A stretch of 6,000 bases of DNA from Chitinophagia bacterium (GCA_010027295.1 RGVM01000181.1:1-6000); one strand, 5' to 3'; shown: positions 1 through 6,000, counted from the stretch's first letter. Notes: a model not told the origin generated them from the letters alone. A program made the numbers and translations.

Positions 1-252
1 TACCACATGCAGATCGACGAGGGCGACGTCATCAGCACCATCCAAAAATACCACACGCACATCGCCCACTACCACACCGGGGGGGTCCCGGGCCGCCACG
101 AGATCGACGAGTCACAGGAACTCTACTACCCCGCCATTATGAAAGCCATCGTGAAGACGGGCTTCCAGGGCTTCGTCGCCCAGGAGTTCATCCCCTCCTG
201 GCCCGACAAACTCGCCGCCCTAAGGAAAGGCATCGAGATCTGTGATGTCTGA
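1..252 (+). CDS. Hydroxypyruvate isomerase-like TIM-barrel protein, C-terminal fragment
   Basis: The reading frame is open from the left edge and ends at a TGA, so only the last 83 residues are visible. They match my memory of the C-terminus of the hydroxypyruvate isomerase / sugar phosphate isomerase-epimerase family (AP-endonuclease-2-type TIM barrel). The visible motifs are YHMQIDEGD, then HYHTGG-PGR-EID, and AQEFIPSW near the end. In this family the Asp, His and Glu of such segments supply metal and substrate ligands. The family interconverts keto and aldo forms of small sugars or sugar acids using a divalent metal. Many Bacteroidota members are exported and sit beside GMC oxidoreductases, as here, where two follow downstream. 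The natural start and any signal peptide lie outside the window. The exact substrate is unknown, so hydroxypyruvate is a family label rather than a demonstrated activity. Confidence 0.8.
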   Translation, partial: YHMQIDEGDVISTIQKYHTHIAHYHTGGVPGRHEIDESQELYYPAIMKAIVKTGFQGFVAQEFIPSWPDKLAALRKGIEICDV

Positions 253-312
253 CCTTCAAAGTCCGGCATACCGGTCGTGACATGCAAAGCCATCCTCCAA
301 AAAATCCTTGCC

Positions 313-903
313 ATGTTCACCCATTCTGTCCGACCAGCGATATCCGCATGCCTGGTGCTGGTAAGCCTGAACCTTCAGGTATCGCTAGCCCAAGGACCAA
401 AACCCGTCCCGAAATTCATCGACAGGTCGGAGGCCCTTCGCCTCTATTGGAACGACGCCCCCAACCACTTCAAGAACGTACGGGCGGCCAAGCCCCACGA
501 CAACGACCCCGATTATGCGGTCTATGACCTGCTGACCGTTCCCCAGGGCTCCTCCGTATGGCTGGACGAGAACATCTACAACGCACAGGTATCGGTCAAA
601 CAGGGCCGAAACGACATCCGGAACGGACAGCCCCAGACCAACCTGGGCCTCTTCTTCGCTAAAATCCCCAACCGAAAGGAGGCCGAGAACGTCTTCAACC
701 AGATGAAGGCGGTGGTGGCATCGCTGCCGGGCGCCGTTCCCCGCGGCGACCAGTACCCCTTCTACATCAGCGTATGGACAAAGGGCCGGGCCAACCGCCG
801 GATCATGACACTCCAGCTGGGGGAAGAGGCCGAAGATGGTGTCTATGTGATCGACCTCAATGCGTCATTCAACGAAGACGACCCCATGGATGAATTAAAA
901 TGA
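313..903 (+). CDS. Exported protein of unknown function
   Basis: I do not recognise this protein. From the ATG at 313 it is 196 residues long. An in-frame GTG at 277 would give 208 residues. I prefer the ATG because it puts a normal signal peptide at the N-terminus: a short segment with one Arg (MFTHSVRP), a hydrophobic core of about 18 residues, and a plausible signal peptidase I site after VSLA. An Ile-Ser-Ala-Cys tetrapeptide loosely resembles a lipobox, but the hydrophobic stretch follows it rather than precedes it, so a lipoprotein is less likely. The mature part is hydrophilic and has no transmembrane segment. It contains alternating beta-like stretches (SSVWLDEN, IMTLQLGEE, GVYVIDLN) and an acidic C-terminus. 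It shows no Fe-S, heme or flavin motif. It sits between the isomerase and the GMC oxidoreductases, at the place where a small dehydrogenase subunit is often found, but it does not look like that subunit. A periplasmic accessory role is a guess. Confidence 0.72.
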   Translation: MFTHSVRPAISACLVLVSLNLQVSLAQGPKPVPKFIDRSEALRLYWNDAPNHFKNVRAAKPHDNDPDYAVYDLLTVPQGSSVWLDENIYNAQVSVKQGRNDIRNGQPQTNLGLFFAKIPNRKEAENVFNQMKAVVASLPGAVPRGDQYPFYISVWTKGRANRRIMTLQLGEEAEDGVYVIDLNASFNEDDPMDELK

Positions 904-973
904 ACAGGATGTGGCGGATAACCCGTCGGTTCGATACATTTACACAACATAGAGAACGGCAAACAAGTCAACC

Positions 974-2656
974 ATGCCAGAATCATTCGAATTCGATGCC
1001 ATAGTGGTAGGATCGGGCATCTCGGGCGGATGGGCCGCAAAGGAGCTCACCGAGAAAGGACTCAAGGTCATCATGCTCGAACGCGGACGTGATATCAAAC
1101 ACGGCGTGGACTACCCCTCCGCCAACAAGGACCCCTGGGAATTCCCGCACCGCGGCGGTCGCACGCAGCAGATGATACAGGACTACCCCGTCCTCAAGCG
1201 CGACTACCCCCTCAACGAGACGAATCTGGACTACTGGGCCAAGGACAGCGAATGCCCCTATACCGAAGTCAAGCGCTTCGACTGGTTCCGAGGCTACCAC
1301 GTCGGGGGCAGGTCCCTCATGTGGGGCCGCCAGTCCTACCGCTGGAGCGACCTCGACTTCGAAGCCAACGCCAAGGACGGCATCGGCACCGATTGGCCCG
1401 TTCGATACAAGGAAATCGCGCCCTGGTATGATTATGTAGAGAAGTTCGCCGGTATCAGCGGCTCCAAGGAGGGCCTGTCCGTCCTTCCTGACGGACAGTT
1501 CCAGCCGCCCATGGAGATGAACTGCGTGGAAAAGGATGTCGCAGGCCGCCTCTCCCAACACTATCAGGGCAGCCGACATATGATCATCGGACGTGTCGCC
1601 AACCTGACCTCGGCACTGCCCGGTCGCACCAGCTGCCAGTACCGCAACAAATGCTGGCTCGGATGCCCCTTCGGCGCCTACTTCAGCACCCAGTCGTCCA
1701 CCCTGCCCGCCGCCATGGCGACCGGCAACCTCACCCTCCGGCCGCATTCCATCGTCACCCGAGTCCTCTATGACAAGGACCTGAAAAAGGCCACCGGGGT
1801 GGAAGTGCTCGACGCCGAGACCCAGAAGACCTATACCTACAAGGCCAAGATCGTCTTCCTCAACGCCTCCACGCTCAACTCCACATGGATACTCCTCAAC
1901 TCGGCCACCGACATCTGGCCCGACGGACTGGGGAGCAGCAGCGGACAGCTGGGCCATAACCTCATGGACCACCACCTCGGCGTCCGCATTAGCGGCCGCG
2001 TCGAAGGGTACGAAGACAAATACTACTACGGACGCCGCCCCAACGGCATCTATATCCCCCGATTCCGCAACGTCGACGGAGAGAAACGCGACTACATCCG
2101 CGGCTTCGGCTACCAGGGACGCGCCGCACGTGACGGCTGGAGCCGGGAAGTGGCGGAACTCAGCATCGGGATCGGACTCAAGGAAGCCCTCACCGAACCG
2201 GGTACCTGGACCATGGGCATGGGCGGTTTCGGGGAGATCCTGCCCTACCATGAGAACAAAGTCACCCTCGACAAGTCCAAAAAGGACAAATGGGGCCTCA
2301 ACGTCCTGGCCATCGACTGCGAACTCAAGCAGAACGAGAAGAACATGCGCAAGGACATGCTCAACGACGGCATCGAGATGCTCACCAACGCAGGTGTCAA
2401 AGATGTCAAAGGCATCGACGGCGATGGTACCCCGGGCAGAGGCATCCATGAGATGGGCACCGCCCGCATGGGCACCGCCCCAGGTAACTCGGTCCTCAAC
2501 AAGTGGAACCAGGTCTGGGACGCCCCCAACGTCTTCGTGACAGACGGCGCCTTCATGGCATCCGCCTCCTGCGTCAACCCCTCCCTGTCATACATGGCCT
2601 TCACGGCAAGGGCCGTCGACCACGCCGTCACCGAATTGAAGAAAGGTAACCTGTAG
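974..2656 (+). CDS. GMC-family FAD-dependent oxidoreductase (first of tandem pair)
   Basis: This is a 560-residue flavoprotein of the glucose-methanol-choline family, in the gluconate / FAD-glucose dehydrogenase branch. The N-terminal Rossmann fold shows GSGISGG (Gly13, Gly15, Gly18) and an acidic ribose-binding residue, Glu36, in LERGR. A second FAD-contact segment is GGRSLMWGR (111-119). The C-terminal GMC domain carries His492 in HEMGTARMG and Asn535 in CVNPSLSYM, the catalytic His/Asn pair. Cys221, Cys227 and Cys231 have the C-x5-C-x3-C spacing that binds a 3Fe-4S cluster in Burkholderia FAD-glucose dehydrogenase. There is no signal peptide, because the FAD motif begins almost at the N-terminus. 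If the enzyme acts in the periplasm, it would need a co-exported partner. The ATG at 974 follows an A-rich leader without a Shine-Dalgarno sequence, as is common in Bacteroidota. The enzyme probably oxidises a sugar or polyol hydroxyl; the substrate is not known. Confidence 0.93.
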   Translation: MPESFEFDAIVVGSGISGGWAAKELTEKGLKVIMLERGRDIKHGVDYPSANKDPWEFPHRGGRTQQMIQDYPVLKRDYPLNETNLDYWAKDSECPYTEVKRFDWFRGYHVGGRSLMWGRQSYRWSDLDFEANAKDGIGTDWPVRYKEIAPWYDYVEKFAGISGSKEGLSVLPDGQFQPPMEMNCVEKDVAGRLSQHYQGSRHMIIGRVANLTSALPGRTSCQYRNKCWLGCPFGAYFSTQSSTLPAAMATGNLTLRPHSIVTRVLYDKDLKKATGVEVLDAETQKTYTYKAKIVFLNASTLNSTWILLNSATDIWPDGLGSSSGQLGHNLMDHHLGVRISGRVEGYEDKYYYGRRPNGIYIPRFRNVDGEKRDYIRGFGYQGRAARDGWSREVAELSIGIGLKEALTEPGTWTMGMGGFGEILPYHENKVTLDKSKKDKWGLNVLAIDCELKQNEKNMRKDMLNDGIEMLTNAGVKDVKGIDGDGTPGRGIHEMGTARMGTAPGNSVLNKWNQVWDAPNVFVTDGAFMASASCVNPSLSYMAFTARAVDHAVTELKKGNL

Positions 2657-2662
2657 CGAAAG

Positions 2663-2701
2663 ATGGGACGCCCGGTTGCCTATGGCATTTCAGCGTCCCG
2701 T
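2663..2701 (+). other. Intergenic hairpin between the two GMC genes
   Basis: GGGACGC (2665-2671) pairs perfectly with GCGTCCC (2693-2699). A T-G wobble and an A-T pair extend the stem outward, and the loop is 21 nt. It begins 7 nt after the TAG of the first GMC gene and ends 14 nt before the GTG of the second. No T-tract follows, so it does not resemble a standard intrinsic terminator. It could stabilise the upstream message, modulate translation of the weak GTG start, or be incidental. Confidence 0.4.
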
Positions 2702-2715
2702 GGAACCGGAACCCA

Positions 2716-4386
2716 GTGGGAAAGGAGATTTTCACTTTCGATGCCATCGTCGTAGGATCGGGCATCACCGGCGGTCTGGCCGCCAAGGAACTCTGCGAGC
2801 GCGGACTCAAGACCCTGCTCCTCGAAAGGGGACGACCCGTCGAACACGTCAAAGACTACCCGACGGCCACCCTGAACCCCTGGGAATCCCCCCACCGCGG
2901 CAATCCCACCCGCGAAGAGCTGGACAGACATGCCATCCAGGCCCGGCATTTCTCCTTCCGGGAGGAAACCAAACACTTCTACGCCGACGACATCGACAAC
3001 CCCTACCGCGAAATCAACCGGTACGACTGGATACGTGCCGACGTCCTCGGCGGCCGCTCCCTCCTCTGGGGTCGCATGAGCTTCCGGTGGAGCGACCTCG
3101 ACTTCGAAGCCAACGCCCGCGACGGCATGGGCCCCGACTGGCCCATCCGATACCGGGACATCGCCCCCTGGTACGAACACGTCGAACGCTTCGTCGGCAT
3201 CAACGGACGGGCGGAAGGCATCCCCAACCTGCCCGACAGCCTCTTCCAGGAACCCATGCCCTTCAACTGCCTGGAGGAACACCTCAAGGACCGCATCGAA
3301 TCCACCTTCCCGGACAGGCACTTCATCCACAGCAGGGTCGCCAACCTCACCCGGCCACTCCCCGGACGCAGCGCCTGCCAGTACCGCAACCTCTGCGACA
3401 GGGGCTGTCCCTTCGGCGCCTATTTCAGCACCCAGTCGTCCACGCTCCCCGCCGCCCTGGCCACCGGTAACCTGACGGTTCGGACAAACGCCCTCGCCAA
3501 CCAGGTCGTTTTCGACAACGACACCCAACGGGCCATCGGCATCGAGGTCATTGATACGACCAGCCACGCGACCTATGTCTTCAAGGCGCCCCTCCTTTTT
3601 CTGAACGCCTCCACCCTCGGCACCACCCACCTGCTGCTCAACTCCAGAAGTCCCAGATTCCCCAACGGCATGGGCAACGACCATGACCAGCTCGGGCGCC
3701 ACCTCATGGACCACCCGAGGACCGCCACCGTCTCGGGCACCCTCGACGCCTATTCCGACAAGTACTACTACGGGAGAAAACCCACCGGCTACTTCATTCC
3801 CCGCTTCGTGAACCTCAAAGGCCAGGAAAAGGAATACCTCCGCGGCTACAACTGTCAAGGCAACACCGTCCGCCAACGGGGTCGGCACGAAGGCATCGGG
3901 TCCCTCCTCAAACAGGCCCTCACAGCACCCGGACCCTGGCAGGCGGGCATGCGCGCCTATGGAGAATGCCTGCCCTATGCCGACAACCGGGTAACGCTCG
4001 ACCCCGACCTCAAGGACAAATGGGGCAGACCCGCGCTGGCCATCGACTGCCGCTTCCGCGAGAACGAGCAAAAGATGTCCCAGGACGCCATGGTCACCAT
4101 GCAGGAGATGATGGAAAAAGCCGGCCTCAAAGACATCCAGGTCAACGGATCGCCTTCCCACCCCGGCAACGCCAACCACGAGATGGGCACCGCCCGCATG
4201 GGAAACGACCCCAAGACCTCCGTCCTCGACAAATGGAACAGGCTCCACGCCGTCCCCAACGTCATCGTGACGGACGGCTCCTGCATGACCTCGTCCGCCT
4301 CGGTCAACCCCTCCCTCACCTACATGGCCCTCACCGCCCGCGCCGTCGACCACGCCGTCAGGGAACTCCGGAAAGAAAACCGCTGA
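2716..4386 (+). CDS. GMC-family FAD-dependent oxidoreductase (second of tandem pair)
   Basis: This is a 556-residue paralog of the preceding gene, alignable over its whole length and clearly a tandem duplicate. It keeps the FAD motif GSGITGG (Gly14, Gly16, Gly19), Glu37 in LERGR, GGRSLLWGR (112-120), the Cys221/Cys227/Cys231 triad in the C-x5-C-x3-C arrangement, catalytic His488 in HEMGTARMG, and Asn531 in SVNPSLTYM. The GTG at 2716 is chosen as the start because it aligns with the upstream paralog's N-terminus and no in-frame ATG lies in the 59-nt gap. It differs from its partner mainly in residues 70-110 and around 375-406, where it is four residues shorter; these may be substrate-facing regions. 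Like its partner, it has no signal peptide. It may form the second dehydrogenase of one pathway or have a different substrate. The gene order suggests co-transcription, although a hairpin in the gap could alter relative expression. Confidence 0.92.
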   Translation: MGKEIFTFDAIVVGSGITGGLAAKELCERGLKTLLLERGRPVEHVKDYPTATLNPWESPHRGNPTREELDRHAIQARHFSFREETKHFYADDIDNPYREINRYDWIRADVLGGRSLLWGRMSFRWSDLDFEANARDGMGPDWPIRYRDIAPWYEHVERFVGINGRAEGIPNLPDSLFQEPMPFNCLEEHLKDRIESTFPDRHFIHSRVANLTRPLPGRSACQYRNLCDRGCPFGAYFSTQSSTLPAALATGNLTVRTNALANQVVFDNDTQRAIGIEVIDTTSHATYVFKAPLLFLNASTLGTTHLLLNSRSPRFPNGMGNDHDQLGRHLMDHPRTATVSGTLDAYSDKYYYGRKPTGYFIPRFVNLKGQEKEYLRGYNCQGNTVRQRGRHEGIGSLLKQALTAPGPWQAGMRAYGECLPYADNRVTLDPDLKDKWGRPALAIDCRFRENEQKMSQDAMVTMQEMMEKAGLKDIQVNGSPSHPGNANHEMGTARMGNDPKTSVLDKWNRLHAVPNVIVTDGSCMTSSASVNPSLTYMALTARAVDHAVRELRKENR

Positions 4387-4552
4387 GCGCTTGCGCGTGG
4401 CACCGCCATCGGCTGCTCATGCACGACAATAGGGTTTCCAGTGTCATCCATCATCGGTTCCACCTGCCCGGCAAGCGCATAGTTCCTGTCATCCGCCATC
4501 CTTTCCCCTTGGCACCACAAGAGCGGTCCGCGTGGCACGTTAAACGGGCTCC

Positions 4553-4584
4553 GCGTGGCATCCGCCGCAGGCGGAGAGTCACGC
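4553..4584. repeat. Palindromic repeat copy 1 (hairpin)
   Basis: The inner stem TCCGCC (4561-4566) pairs with GGCGGA (4570-4575) across a GCA loop. After a 3/4-nt internal loop, the outer stem GCGTG (4553-4557) pairs with CACGC (4580-4584). The 13-mer at 4554-4566 is the exact reverse complement of 4665-4677 in the second hairpin, so the two share an origin and lie in opposite orientations. Confidence 0.6.
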
Positions 4585-4646
4585 CTCCTAGCTCAAAGCT
4601 GCCCTTTCATCAACCCCTCAGACCTTTCTCCGTCAGAACCCGCTTA

Positions 4647-4678
4647 CCGTGGCTTTCCGCCTGAGGCGGATGCCACGG
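4647..4678. repeat. Palindromic repeat copy 2 (strong hairpin)
   Basis: The left arm at 4647-4661 (CCGTGGCTTTCCGCC) and the right arm at 4665-4678 (GGCGGATGCCACGG) pair along almost their whole length around a TGA loop. The only defect is a TT/T mismatch-bulge in the middle. This is the most stable-looking secondary structure in the window. No T-run follows on the plus strand, so a classical intrinsic terminator is not indicated. It ends 72 nt before the suhB-like start codon. The form resembles dispersed REP-type intergenic palindromes, but I cannot name the family. Confidence 0.7.
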
Positions 4679-4738
4679 AGATTCCTGTTACCCCCCTAGC
4701 ACCTTGTCACCTATCGTCGGCCATCCCCCCGAACTGAC

Positions 4739-4746
4739 TACCTTCG
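4739..4746 (+). promoter_or_regulatory. Candidate -7 promoter element of the suhB-like gene
   Basis: TACCTTCG matches the Bacteroidota -7 consensus TAnnTTTG at five of six defined positions, and the ATG at 4751 follows four bases later. With transcription starting about 5-8 nt after the element, the message would be leaderless or nearly so. No TTG is visible at the usual -33 distance (the nearest upstream TTG, at 4704-4706, is too far away), so the call is tentative. Confidence 0.4.
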
Positions 4747-4750
4747 CATC

Positions 4751-5533
4751 ATGCTCAAGGAAACCCTGCAGCGCGCCGCCCTCGACGCCGGAACACTCAT
4801 GAAGGAACGCTTCCACTCCTCCTTCCGGATAGACAACAAGGAAGGTGTCAACAACCTCGTCACGGAGGTGGACCACGCGTCCGAGAAAGTCATCATGGAT
4901 ACCATCCGGTCCCGTTTCCCCGACCATTTCATCCTCAGCGAGGAATCGGGCGAGATCGTGATGGACTCCTCCTACAAGTGGATCATCGACCCGATCGACG
5001 GAACCGTCAACTTCGCCAACGGCATCCCCATCTGCTGCGTCAGCATCGGTGTCGAACATGATGGGAACATGGTCCTAGGTGCGGTCTACAACCCCTTCCT
5101 GGACGAATACTTCTTCGCAGAACGCGGTGCCGGCGCCTTCCTCAACGACCGACCTATCCGGGTCAGCGAAAAAACCGACGTGTGGAAATCCTGCCTGGTG
5201 ACGGGCTTCCCCTACAGCTATCTCGACACGCCCAACGGGCCCCTTGAAGTCTTCGGCAGGTTCATTCGGAAAGGCGTTCCGGTTCGACGGCTGGGGTCGG
5301 CCGCCATCGACCTGTGCTGGGTGGCCGCCGGCCGGTTCGACGGCTTCTACGAACACAAACTCAATGCCTGGGACAGCGCCGCCGGCTTTCTCATGGTCGA
5401 AGAGGCGGGCGGAAAAGTGACAGACTTCGCCGGACGCCCCTATTCCCCATACCAGCCCCACCTCGTGGCCAGCAACGGACACATCCATGACGGAATCCTC
5501 GACGTCATCCACGACAGGGTCCGAAACGACTGA
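4751..5533 (+). CDS. suhB: Inositol monophosphatase family protein (SuhB-like)
   Basis: This complete 260-residue protein has the usual length of the family. The metal-dependent phosphatase motifs occur in order: LVTEVD (36-41), the metal-binding Glu64/Glu65 in LSEESGE, the signature WIIDPIDGT with Asp80 and Asp83 (77-85), and WDSAAG with Asp208 (207-212). These residues bind the Mg2+ ions and position water for phosphate hydrolysis. Known family substrates include inositol 1-phosphate and related sugar or nucleotide phosphates (3',5'-bisphosphates in the CysQ branch). SuhB in Escherichia coli also takes part in rRNA antitermination. The sequence does not show which role applies here. The protein has no signal peptide or membrane segment, so it is cytoplasmic. 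The ATG at 4751 is chosen because the preceding sequence is promoter-like and the N-terminus aligns with the family. The gene appears to be its own unit, separated by the repeat-rich region and convergent with the etherase gene. Confidence 0.92.
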   Translation: MLKETLQRAALDAGTLMKERFHSSFRIDNKEGVNNLVTEVDHASEKVIMDTIRSRFPDHFILSEESGEIVMDSSYKWIIDPIDGTVNFANGIPICCVSIGVEHDGNMVLGAVYNPFLDEYFFAERGAGAFLNDRPIRVSEKTDVWKSCLVTGFPYSYLDTPNGPLEVFGRFIRKGVPVRRLGSAAIDLCWVAAGRFDGFYEHKLNAWDSAAGFLMVEEAGGKVTDFAGRPYSPYQPHLVASNGHIHDGILDVIHDRVRND

Positions 5534-5545
5534 CAGATATCCGAC

Positions 5546-6000
5546 TCATTCACCGCTCGCCCCGGACGACAGATGGTCCAGCGCCTTCTGCACACTGCCC
5601 TGCTCGTGCAGGAGCCGGCTGGCATCTTCATAGGTGCCGATGCCGGCGAACTCCATTAGCATCCGTACCGCCCGGTCGGTAATCTTGTCGTTGATCAGCA
5701 TCACATTGACCATCCGGTTGTCCTTCACACGACCCAACTGTATCATCACCGTCGTGCTGATCATGTCGAAAACCATCTTCTGCATGGTCCCGCACTTCAT
5801 GCGCGTACTGCCGGTGATGAACTCGGGACCCGTGATGACTTCCACGGGAAAATCAGCCTGGGCCGCGATGGGCGAACCGGGATTGCTCACCAGGCATCCT
5901 GTAGGGATGCCCCGCTCCCGGCAGCGGGTGAGGCCACCCAGCACGAAGGGCGTCGTCCCGCTGGCCGAGACGCCCACGACGATGTCTGCCGAGCTCACGC
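5546..6000 (-). CDS. murQ: N-acetylmuramic acid 6-phosphate etherase, C-terminal part
   Basis: The last 150 codons of the gene are visible on the minus strand. The stop is at 5546-5548, and the frame stays open through the right edge. The GTG at 5998 is internal to the family alignment and is not the start. MurQ cleaves the lactyl ether of MurNAc-6-phosphate to give GlcNAc-6-phosphate and D-lactate in the cytoplasm, as part of cell-wall sugar recycling. Supporting motifs are the SIS-domain segment VVGVSASGTTPFVLGGL, the phosphosugar-contacting TGSTRMKCGT, and the downstream LGRVKDNRMVNVMLIND. The glutamates implicated in catalysis in E. coli MurQ should lie in the missing N-terminal half. Two positions in the core motif are unusual: KCGTMQK stands where KAGTAQK or KSGTAQK is common. 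The mammalian glucokinase regulatory protein is a homolog, but the length and motifs favour the bacterial etherase. Confidence 0.9.
   Translation of the reverse strand, partial: VSSADIVVGVSASGTTPFVLGGLTRCRERGIPTGCLVSNPGSPIAAQADFPVEVITGPEFITGSTRMKCGTMQKMVFDMISTTVMIQLGRVKDNRMVNVMLINDKITDRAVRMLMEFAGIGTYEDASRLLHEQGSVQKALDHLSSGASGE

Larger units (their letters stand above)
4387..4750. other. 364-nt intergenic region with repeated GTGGCA-type motifs
   Basis: No convincing gene lies between the second GMC oxidoreductase and the suhB-like gene. The short open frames here are either extensions of shadow frames or low-complexity Arg/Pro-rich translations. The region carries several related copies of a CGTGGCA(T)CCGCC core: CGCGTGGCACCGCC at 4394-4407, TCCGCGTGGCA at 4527-4537 and again at 4550-4560 (a 23-nt period), and an inverted copy at 4665-4677. 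An 8-mer, TGTCATCC, also occurs twice (4442-4449 and 4487-4494). Both genes adjoining the region are on the plus strand, so it probably separates two transcription units and holds the promoter for the downstream one. Confidence 0.6.

Noticed and set aside
263..274. CCGG-CATA-CCGG inverted repeat before the exported-protein gene
   Set aside because: It is only four base pairs and easily expected by chance in GC-rich DNA.
935..942. TACATTTA as a -7 promoter element for the first GMC gene
   Set aside because: It differs from TAnnTTTG at one position and has no -33 TTG at the right distance. The short gaps between genes favour read-through from upstream.
983..2449. A 488-codon open frame antisense to the first GMC gene
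   Set aside because: It has the same biased Val/Gly/Glu-rich composition and no recognisable motif; it is a shadow of the GMC gene.
2680..4353. A 557-codon open frame antisense to the second GMC gene
   Set aside because: It mirrors a gene with clear flavoprotein motifs. Its translation is low-complexity (rich in Gly, Val, Glu and Asp), as expected from the codon bias of GC-rich DNA read backwards.
4387..4396. GCGC-TT-GCGC just after the second GMC stop as a terminator
   Set aside because: The stem is four pairs with a two-base loop and no T-tract, which is too weak to call.
4320..4538. A small minus-strand frame covering the 3' end of the second GMC gene and part of the intergenic region
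   Set aside because: Its C-terminal third is antisense to conserved GMC sequence, and it has no promoter-like sequence or recognised family. The intergenic part is repeat-rich.
3966..4664. A plus-strand open frame running from the second GMC gene into the intergenic region
   Set aside because: It is an Arg/Pro-rich out-of-frame translation with no start context or family resemblance.

Overview
The window looks like chromosomal DNA from a GC-rich member of the Bacteroidota. The evidence is the family flavour of the proteins (a hydroxypyruvate-isomerase-like TIM barrel next to GMC oxidoreductases, SuhB-like phosphatase, MurQ), the lack of clear Shine-Dalgarno sequences before the starts, and a near-match to the Bacteroidota -7 promoter element (TAnnTTTG) just before the suhB-like gene. 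The phylum call is moderately secure; no genus can be named from this sequence alone.

Positions 1-4386 hold four plus-strand genes spaced 59-70 nt apart, which suggests one transcription unit. They are the 3' end of a hydroxypyruvate-isomerase-like gene, a 196-208 residue exported protein of unknown function, and two tandem paralogous GMC flavoprotein oxidoreductases of 560 and 556 residues. Both oxidoreductases carry the FAD-binding GxGxxG motif, the C-terminal His/Asn catalytic pair, and a Cys-x5-Cys-x3-Cys motif. The same cysteine spacing binds a 3Fe-4S cluster in Burkholderia FAD-glucose dehydrogenase. The likely theme is oxidation of a sugar or sugar derivative by dehydrogenases that pass electrons to a redox partner, with an isomerase acting on the carbohydrate. 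The substrate cannot be read from the sequence. The usual small 'gluconate dehydrogenase subunit 3' partner is not present in the window.

Positions 4387-4750 form a 364-nt intergenic stretch with several related copies of a CGTGGCA(T)CCGCC core. Two copies fold into hairpins and lie in opposite orientations, like a dispersed palindromic repeat. A second small hairpin lies in the 59-nt gap between the two GMC genes.

Positions 4751-5533 encode an inositol-monophosphatase-family (SuhB-like) enzyme on the plus strand. It converges, across only 12 nt, on the C-terminal half of a MurQ-type N-acetylmuramic acid 6-phosphate etherase on the minus strand (5546-6000), which runs off the right edge. No mobile element, tRNA, rRNA or CRISPR array was seen, and nothing here amounts to a clearly new system. 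The most interesting items are the duplicated Fe-S-motif GMC pair with its uncharacterised exported neighbour, and the repeat-rich intergenic region.
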